Shown here: in pieces, positions 57,329-64,000 of the stretch
How positions within the stretch are numbered: position 1 is the stretch's first letter
Layout: every line of letters starts with the position of its first letter
Assembly: GCA_029844215.1 (NCBI GenBank)
Contig: CM056721.1
Location: 59,623,815-59,687,814, forward strand
DNA length: 64,000 bases
Direction: 5' to 3'
Source of the DNA: Przewalskia tangutica
Taxonomy: Eukaryota > Streptophyta > Magnoliopsida > Solanales > Solanaceae
Notes under the pieces: generated by a model
Seen by the model: only the letters and a program-made list of their open reading frames with translations
Databases searched by the model: none
Told to the model about the DNA's origin: nothing
Translations under genes and position numbers: made by a program

Positions 57329-58410
57329 ATGCCTCCACGTAAGCCAACCCGGGCCCAGAAGGGCAAGGCAGCCGAGAGAGCTGCTAGTGGGACACCTAGA
57401 GTCACGAGGGCTCGGGCCCAGTCTATACCAGAGACGGCGAGTTCCACGACGCCCGCCCCAGCGAGACTACGTACCCGCACCTCCGTCCCCGGCACCGGGC
57501 GGAGAGATAGGGTACAAGGAGATGGCCCGATTCGGTCGATCGTGGCGAACATGAGGCAGTGATCACGGCGGTTCAGTCCAGCCCCATCGTACGTGGTTCA
57601 CCCGAGGCGAAGTTTGAGGCTACGAGACTTCTGAGTTGTAGCCGCGAGTTTTACTGGTCGAGGCGGAGGATGATCCGCAGGAGTTCATCCGTCAGCTATA
57701 GAGGATTTTGAGAGTGATCAGGGCGTCGGAGTGTGAGTCCGTGATCTTTGGTTCACAGAGGCTGCGTGATACCGCAGTCGATTGGTTTGATTCGTGGTAG
57801 TTATCCCGGGAGCACGTGTCCCAGCCTACTTGGGATGAGTTCTCGAGGCTTTCCTCACTCACTTCTTGCCTCCGGATGAGAGGGCGCGGTGATAGATTTT
57901 TCTTCGAGGCGAGAGGACGCACCTTGTCGGGAGTACAATGTCGAGTTTGATTCATTGGCTCGATATGTCCCAGTTAGTAGCGAATATGGAGGATAGGGTG
58001 CACCGCTACGCCACCGCTAGATGATTATATGGCCGAGTCATGCGGGTGTTTCTCTTCACCGTATGGACATTACCCGCACGCAGCTCATGCTCTTGGATGC
58101 GAGGCGTAGGCCGAGCGGGTTGTGACAGCAGCAGAAGACCCGGGGCGGCAGGTCTTTTGGTGGCTATCGTGGTGGCGGCCTCGGCAGACTAGATTTGCAC
58201 CACACCGCTCGAGCACTCTGCGTCACCGGCCTGACCCGAGATATTCGAGGCGCACCGGGGCCCCGTGACTTGAGCGTCGCAGCGGCGGAGTCGCCGATCA
58301 GGACCACCCACCGGTGTGGCGTCGGTAGATCCCACCGGGAGTTGTGGTGCTGCTACGGGAGCTTGTTTGATTGTGCCAGCAGGTCACTATGCGGAACCGT
58401 CCGACCAAAG
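57329..58410 (+). pseudogene. G gag (frameshifted as read)
   Basis: ATG at 57329 opens MPPRKPTRAQKGKAAERAA, the same start as the other gag genes, about 210 bp after the LTR. The core is recognisable: QRLRDTAVDWFDSW at 57755-57798, followed by TAG where F has GAG (Glu), then fragments equivalent to FLPP.MR.R and EYNVEFDSLARY at about 57860-57970. A zinc knuckle (CFDC..QGHYAR.R, about 58360-58410) closes it with small base losses. At least five breaks are visible, mostly at CAG/CTG or C/G runs. Confidence 0.8.
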
Positions 58411-58579
58411 GCGATCTTGATGGTAAGTCGGCCTACGAGTTCTTTTGCCGTCTTCATCCCGACAGCCTACTCGCCGGAGGCAAGGTACTCATGGACCAGC
58501 GGTCGCGGCAGGTCGTGGCGCGGGTCCCGATTCTAGCGGTCCTCGTAACCGCATTTATGCTTTGTCCGGCCCGACAGAT

Positions 58580-58898
58580 CGGGAGGCCTCACCGATGTCG
58601 CCACGGGTACCTTATCGGTTCTCGGGTTTGATGTGTATGCTTTGATAGATCCGGTTCTACTGCCTATATATCTCCCTTGTTGCTAGTAGGATAGGGATAG
58701 AGCCCGAGTCCATAGACCCTTTCGAGGTAGCTACGCCAGGGTGATTCGGTGGTAGCTCGGCGGTATCTGAGCTTGTCTGTGACCATTCTGATCGTCGGAC
58801 CAGCCGACTTGATAGAGTTGGAGATGATTGACTTGACGTGATCATGGGGATGGATTGGCTAGCTTCTGCACTCGCCGATGTAGACCGCAGAGAGAGTA
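58580..58898 (+). pseudogene. G protease
   Basis: Aspartic protease that processes Gag-Pol. The passage near 58600-58680 reads as YALIDP followed by a lost G and an altered ACTCAT, where the family has a DPGST-type active site. GIEPES and the MDWLA motif (about 58850-58865) follow in other frames. The Asp is present; the frame is broken within a few codons of it. Confidence 0.65.
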
Positions 58899-59780
58899 AT
58901 GCGGTTCCAGTTTCCTGAGGAGCCGGTTGTTGAGTGGGAGGGGAGCACGGTATCGCCGAGGGGTAGGTTTATTTCCTACCTCAAGGCTAGGAAGATGGTG
59001 CAGAAGGGGTATATCTACCATCTCGTTCGGGTGTTTGATACTGAAGCTGCGGTACCAGATTTTCCATCAGTTCCAGTGGTCAGAGAGTTCCCAGACGTGT
59101 TTCCAGACGACCTCCCGGGTATCCCTCCTGAGAGGGAGATTGAGTTTTGTATTGACATATTGCCAGACACTCGGCCTATTTCCATTCCGCCATACAGAAT
59201 GGCACCTGCCGAGTTGAGAGTTGAAGGATCAGCTTAGGGATTTCTTTGGAGAAGGGCTTCATCGGGCCTAGTGTTTCTCCGAGGGCGCCGGTATTGTTCG
59301 TGAAGAAGAAGGGCGGGGCCGCGCATGTGTTGATTACAAGTGAACAATGTGACCATTAAACAGATACCCCTTCCCGTGATTGATGATTTGTTCGACCATT
59401 TGCGAGTGCGAGATGTTTCTCAAGATTGATCTGCGATCGGGCTATCATCAGTGCGAGTCGAGAGGTGGATGTCCTAGGATCGCATTCGGACGTGCACGGG
59501 CATTATGAGTTCGTGGTCATGTCTTTTGGGTTGACCAATGCTCGTGGTATTCATGGATTTGATGAACCGAGTGTTCAAACCATTTTTGGACACGCTTGTG
59601 ATAGTGTTCATTGATGATATCTTGGTTTATTCTCACTCGGAGCGAGGAGCATGCGAGCATTTGAGGCGATCTTGTGATTCTCGGAGACCCGATAGACGCC
59701 AAGTTTTCCAAATGTGAGTTTTGGTTGACTTCGTGGCTTTTCTTGGGCATATTGTCGGGTGATGGCATTCGAGTGGAATC
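58899..59780 (+). pseudogene. G reverse transcriptase
   Basis: ORF 58899-59237 has the protease-RT linker (WEGSTVSPRGRFISYLKARK), the VVREFPDVFPDDLPG motif, then IEFCIDILPDTRPIS and PPYRMAPAEL, typical of chromovirus RT entry. In later frames: VKKK, a degenerate DYR.LN, LP.IDDLFD (about 59365), KIDLRSGYHQ (about 59425), GHYEFVVMSFGLTNA (59500-59540), and the catalytic FIDDILVYS at 59607-59633. All core motifs can be located in order, but the frame changes about every 100-150 bp. Confidence 0.85.
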
Positions 59781-60400
59781 GCCAAGATCGAGCGATCGGG
59801 ACTTGGCCTAGACCTACTACTCGGCGAGAGGTTCGCGATTTCGGGCCTTGCAGGATATTATCGCGGTTCGTGGAGAAGTTTGCTTCTATCTCTGCACCAT
59901 TGACTAGGCTGACTCGAGGCGGCCAAGTTTCGATGGGTGATGCTTGTGGCGGGGTTTCCGATTCTTGAAGAAGAGACGACCGCCCGTTCTTACTCTTCCG
60001 CAGGTCGACGGTTATGTTGTGTATTGCGATCGTCGTGCATCGGGTTGGGATGTGTGTTGATGCAGCATGGCAAGGTTATAGTGTATGCATCCCGACAATT
60101 TGAAGAAACACGAGAGGAACTACCCCCCACGATTTGGAGTTAGCGCGGTGATTCACGCCTTGAAGATCTGGAGGCACTATTTGTATGGGGTTCATGTGGA
60201 TATTTATACGCACCACAAGAGCCTCGGATATCTTCAGCCAGAGGAGCCGAACTTACGACGAGACGGTGGTTAGAGTTGCTTAAGGATTACGATGTTGATA
60301 TCTGTACCACCGGGAAAGCCAATGTTGTGGCGTATGCTCTTAGTCGTAGGTCGATGGGAGCCTATCGGATGTGCAGCTAGAGAGGAGGACATGGTTCGTG
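59781..60400 (+). pseudogene. G RNase H and connection domain
   Basis: Connection: WPRPTT..EVRDF and FVEKFASISAPLTRLTRGG (59800-59925). RNase H: VYCD (first Asp, near 60020), GLGCVLMQHGKVI..ASRQ, then ORF 60085-60273 with KHERNYPP, VIHALKIWRHYLYG and VDIYTHHKSL, where His replaces the expected Asp in the YTDHKSL motif (one-base change GAC to CAC). Near 60300-60350 is a degenerate NVVADALSR-type end. Confidence 0.8.
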
Positions 60401-61578
60401 ATTTGCATCGATTAACGAGCCTTGGTGTCCGCTTGATTGATTACGATAGCGGTGGGGTTCGAGTTCGTGAGGTTGCCGAGTCTTCCATCGTCGAGAGGTG
60501 AAGAGGCAACGATTCGAGGATCCGATTTTGACACGTTATCGTGTCTGACTCTTCGTGAGGCAAGGGTCCTTTTGAGGTAGCACCTGATGGGGTGCTAAGG
60601 TTTGAGCAGGTTGTGTGTTCGGATGTTTGAGGACTTGGCGGAGTTCTTGGGAAGCACACAGCGCGCGTTACTCTATCCATCCGTGGTCGACCAAGATGTA
60701 CCACGACCTTAGATCGTGTATTGGTGGGATGGCTTGAAGAGGGCGTTGCGAGTTCGTAGCTCGGTGCGTGTTGTCGGCGGTGAAGGTAGAGCACGAGGCA
60801 CGGTGGTTTGTTGCGACGATAGAGATCCCGACGGAAGTGGGAGGTGATCAACATGGACTTCATCACGGGATTACCTCGCACTCGGAGGAGACATGATTCT
60901 ATATGGGTTATCGTCGACAAGTGACGAAATCAGCCCACTTTCTTCCGTCGGGACGACTTTTGGTGAAGATTATGCGGACTTTACATCCGAGAGATCGTCG
61001 ATCGCATGGAGTCCCTATTTCGATCATATCAGACAGGAGCCCATTTCGCTAACTCGGAGGTCTTTCGAGAGAGGTTTAGGGACGCAGTGAGCACGAAATC
61101 GCATTCCATCCACGCATGCACGGACAGCAGAGCGCACTATCCGCACTCTTGAGGATATCTTTGCGAGCTGTGTTATTGACTTCGAGGGTAGTGGGAGGAT
61201 CATTTGCCTCTAGTTGAGTTTGCATACAATAATAGCTACCACTCCAAGATTCGGATGGCGCCTTATGAGGCCTTGTATGGGAGGAAGTGCGATCGCCTAT
61301 AGGTTGGTTCGATGTGGGCGAGGTGCGGCTAGTGGGACCAGGTTGGTGCGTGAGCGGTGAATAAGGTGAAGCTTATCCAGAGAGGTTCTTGTATTTCGTA
61401 GTCGATGAAGTCATATGCGCATCATCGTCGTCGGCATCCGGAGTTCGAGGTTCATGATTGGGTTTTCTAAAGGTGTCACCCATGAAGGGTGTGATGAGAT
61501 TCGGAAGAAGGGAAACTTCGGCCCAAGGTACATTGGGCCATTTCGCATTGTCGCGGGGTAGGCAAGGTTGCCTATGAG
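60401..61578 (+). pseudogene. G integrase, zinc-binding and catalytic core
   Basis: After a DMVRDLHRL..LGVRLIDYD..GVRVREVAESSIVE linker (60390-60500), the zinc-binding part lies at about 60600-60800 with HPWSTKMYHDL-like and YWWDG segments. The core starts near 60850 with INMDFITGLPRT and VIVD (first Asp, about 60909). IISD (second Asp, about 61030) and HP.M.GQ.ER (the AER Glu, about 61120) follow, then LPLVEFAYNNSYHS and RMAPYEALYGRKC (61205-61295). The C-terminal part before the chromodomain has VSPMKGVMRF and RYIGPF. Frames shift repeatedly. Confidence 0.8.
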
Positions 61579-61896
61579 TTGGATCTGCCGTCCGATCTGG
61601 AGGCAGTGCATCCGGTTTTTCACGTATCTATGCTGAGGAGATGTATCGGGGATCCATCTAGGGTACACCCGATTGACGATGTCCAGGTGACCGAGGGGTT
61701 ATCGTATGAGGAGATTCCCATAGCGATAGTCGATCGTCAGGTTAGGCGTCTGCGGACCAAGGACGTGGCTTCCGTCAAAGTTCTGTGGCGGAACGAGCTC
61801 AGGGAGGAGATGACGTGGGAAGCTGAGGAGGACATGAGGCAGAAGTATCCTCACCTATTCCCCACACCTCCAGGTAATTCACTTTCCTACTTGTAA
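61579..61896 (+). CDS. G integrase C-terminus with chromodomain
   Basis: An unbroken 105-aa stretch that is the end of pol, not a separate gene. Residues 4-22 (PSDLEAVHPVFHVSMLRRC) are the standard integrase C-terminal motif. Residues about 43-93 are a chromodomain: YEEIPIAIVDRQVRRLR, then VASVKVLWRN and EEMTWEAEEDMRQKYPHLF, with the aromatic W positions retained. In chromoviruses this module is thought to guide integration to heterochromatin marked by histone methylation. Translation ends at TAA (61894-61896), 127 bp before the polypurine tract. Confidence 0.85.
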   Translation: MDLPSDLEAVHPVFHVSMLRRCIGDPSRVHPIDDVQVTEGLSYEEIPIAIVDRQVRRLRTKDVASVKVLWRNELREEMTWEAEEDMRQKYPHLFPTPPGNSLSYL

Positions 61897-62000
61897 ATTT
61901 TCATTATCGTTTATGCCTAAGTGTTGTTTTTGTGGCCGTATGTGGCATTTGCAAACTGTTTAAGTTATGAAGAACCTTATCGTTATCTGTCTTGGGAAGG

Positions 62001-62035
62001 AACATTCGGGACGAATGTTTCTAAGGAGGGGAGAA
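62001..62035 (+). repeat. G inverted repeat and polypurine tract
   Basis: aacattcg-gga-cgaatgtt (62001-62019), then aaggaggggagaa (62023-62035) directly against the 3' LTR. Confidence 0.88.
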
Positions 62036-64000
62036 TGTTATACCCCGTATTTCCAGAGTATGTACGTAAGGGAATACGTACAAAAGTTTAGCCTTAAAAG
62101 TTAGGCTTGGACGAAAATAATTGGGCACAACTCACTAAAAGAATCGTTTTCCGACGAAACGTTTTACACAACTCGCGTAGGATAAATTACGGCTATGTCA
62201 TTTCTAATTTTTGCGGATTTTTCCGAGAGACGAAACACTTTGGACCAACGAGAGGGCGACACTTGTCACCCTCTCCTTGGTGGATGTGTGGACGGCATTA
62301 GGGCCGATTGGAGTGCCAACTTTGTCAAGTAGTTGGTAGGATATTTTGTGTGCAAGTTGGCTAGGTACACTTGCCCAAATCTTGGCCTTACACTTGCCTA
62401 GCACTTGGCTAAATCTTGGCCATTGGTTGGCCATGTCTTGACCTATAAATACCCCCTTAAGATGAAGAGTTCTTCATCCACAAATTCCTTTCCAAGTCTT
62501 GAAAATCCTTCCCTCTCCCTTGTAGCCTTTTTCGTCCAACACACCCCCCTCTTTGAGTGAGCTTGGCCGAGGCAACCCCTCCCCCTAGCCTAGCCGAAAT
62601 CTACCCCCCCTCCCTTGGTAGAAAAGTTGCCTTCTAGTATTGTTATAATGCCCAAAATACCCTAGCCCAAATCCCTTAGTACTTAGTAGAAGTTGTGAAA
62701 AACTTCTAAGGTTTTCTTAGACTCTGGGAGCGTACAACTTAGGAGCTAAACCTTGCTCAGGCGCGACTTTTATCTAGGATATTATTGGGCTTACCGAGGT
62801 AAATAATCCTAACCCTCATTTGTATTAGAGAATACATACTGTAGTAGTATAAGAATAAGTATTAAATACTTAGAAGAATATTCAGAATAGAATTGAGAAT
62901 TATCACGATGAAGGGTTTAAAGAAGAATAATCAAATCAGTACTTACATAGGACTGTTTTCACGATGAACTTATATAGCTCACCGGTAGGGAGGTGCTGCG
63001 ACTTTCCGTAGAATTGTAAACCCTCTGTTTAGAATGACCTTCAGAGTAGTCTAGACTTTGATAGATGTCTGTGACTATTATAGGCTGATTCTCTGCGCGC
63101 GACATATTCAACTTGGCAGGAGGTTTTCGCCGAGAAGGTATGTGATTCTTCCTAAAGCATGATATTTTTAAAATATATATGTAGTACGGTAGACGTACAT
63201 GTGTTAACTGAATAATAACTACGGCAATGTCTTTCGACTTAAGCCTGAATAAATACTTACGGCAATGTCTCGCGACTTAAGCCTGAATAATAAGGATCTG
63301 AAAGCATTTCAAAAGAATACTGAATCATTTTTAACAGAAGAGAACTAATTAGTTTTAAAGCGAAGCTTAAGAGTTATACTAGCTTTATGGGAAGTTAGGT
63401 ATAACCACTTAAGAATAATAAAAGGAACAATTTACCTATGTGTTTATAACAGACTTATATTGATTTGTGAAAAGAATAATAAGATGGTTTGATAAGTAGA
63501 CATGATATGATGCTATGTGTGTTAGTGTCTTGTAACGTTTGTATAAGAGAGTATTCTTGTTGTGCTTATGTTGTTTAACGATAAGCTATTATGTTAGTGT
63601 AATATCACTCACCTCTTGACTTGTTACCGGGGGTTAAGCTGCCCTCCGATGCGGGGTAGACTCAGGCGGTCTGGGACCATGATTCGAGAATACCTCATGC
63701 GGGTCCAGGGGACCTATGCGGAACTACGGGAGTTCCAGGTTAATGTGTGGGGTTATACCTCATGCGGTCTATGTGGCCATGCGGACTACGAGTCCAGGAC
63801 GATGCCGAGGAGTAGCTACCCTCGATGCGGGGTTATATACCCTATGCGGGCCTACGTGAGTGGCCTATGCGGACTACGGAGTCGAGATTAGGCTTGCATG
63901 GTGATACTACGGGCAATTGGCCTGCTTGATCATTCGCGACCTAGAAAAGACACATCACGGATTTACCTATTTTTGCTCTTTTTTATGTGGTGGCACTATG
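62036..64000 (+). repeat. G 3' LTR, truncated by the window end
   Basis: Matches 54671 onward for 1965 bp. Differences from the 5' LTR are few and are grouped at CAG/CTG and homopolymers, plus a tandem duplication of about 37 bp at 63214-63288 absent from the 5' LTR. TATA at 62444-62451; hairpin module 1 at 63366-63413. Confidence 0.93.
62444..62451 (+). promoter_or_regulatory. TATA box of G 3' LTR
   Basis: tataaata at the same offset as in the 5' LTR. If active it would transcribe outward into flanking DNA beyond the window. Confidence 0.55.

Larger units (their letters stand above)
54671..64000 (+). mobile_element. Element G: Tekay-type chromovirus, potentially autonomous
   Basis: Plus-strand Ty3/gypsy element with 5' LTR 54671-57119 (2449 bp), primer site, gag, protease, RT, RNase H, integrase with chromodomain, polypurine tract, and a 3' LTR from 62036 cut by the window end. 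The internal region is 4916 bp, normal for a full gag-pol. The LTRs are almost identical, so insertion is recent, yet pol is in many frames as read. It is the only element here able in principle to encode every function and is the likely type of partner for the gag-only elements. Confidence 0.93.

Overview
The window looks like plant nuclear heterochromatin: a gene-free block of transposable elements nested inside one another. Athila-type and chromodomain Tekay-type Ty3/gypsy elements, plant LTRs ending in GTGACA next to an initiator-Met tRNA primer site, and an Ac-like hAT element all point to a flowering plant. The LTR and primer-site wording resembles Solanaceae or another asterid, but that is from memory and not a firm identification. 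I see no host gene, tRNA, rRNA or CRISPR array.

Layout. Positions 1-3725 hold a degenerate LTR and AT-rich remnants. From 3726 to about 45500 the outermost recognisable element is an old Athila-like element (called AT), read on the minus strand: LTR 3726-5115, an ORF in the env-like position split into 40716-41048 and 9175-9549, and a pol pseudogene at 42113-45500. A hAT DNA transposon (5459-8641) sits in its 3' region. A solo LTR, H (9550-9976 plus 38343-40715, plus strand), splits its env-like ORF. H is split by solo LTR A (9977-10453 plus 34893-38342, minus). A is split by retrotransposon B (10454-34892, plus). The 5' LTR of B is split by N1 (11617-21236, minus), D (21444 to about 27270, minus) and an LTR fragment E (to 27982). 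Target-site duplications (TSDs) support the chain: ggaca/ggtca for H, GAAAA for A, ATAAC for B, ATAGT for N1.

To the right, element F (minus) enters AT pol at 45501 and is split at 54670 by G (plus), which runs off the window. G is the only element with a whole pol: gag, protease, RT, RNase H, integrase and a C-terminal chromodomain, between a complete 5' LTR (54671-57119) and a partial 3' LTR (62036-64000).

N1, B, D and F have LTRs of 3.2-3.5 kb around only 2.4-2.8 kb of internal DNA that carries gag but no usable pol. This is the TR-GAG (gag-only) architecture. They share primer site, polypurine tract, gag and LTR ends with G-type elements and were presumably mobilised by an autonomous relative. 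Their LTRs have a TATA box only about 400 bp from the 5' end, so 2-3 kb of each LTR is likely transcribed leader. That leader holds minisatellites and a repeated hairpin module whose arms covary.

Caution: near-identical copies differ mostly at CAG/CTG and C/G-rich sites, with small indels and scrambles. I think much of the apparent frameshifting in the younger elements may be base-calling error at methylated CHG sites rather than true decay.
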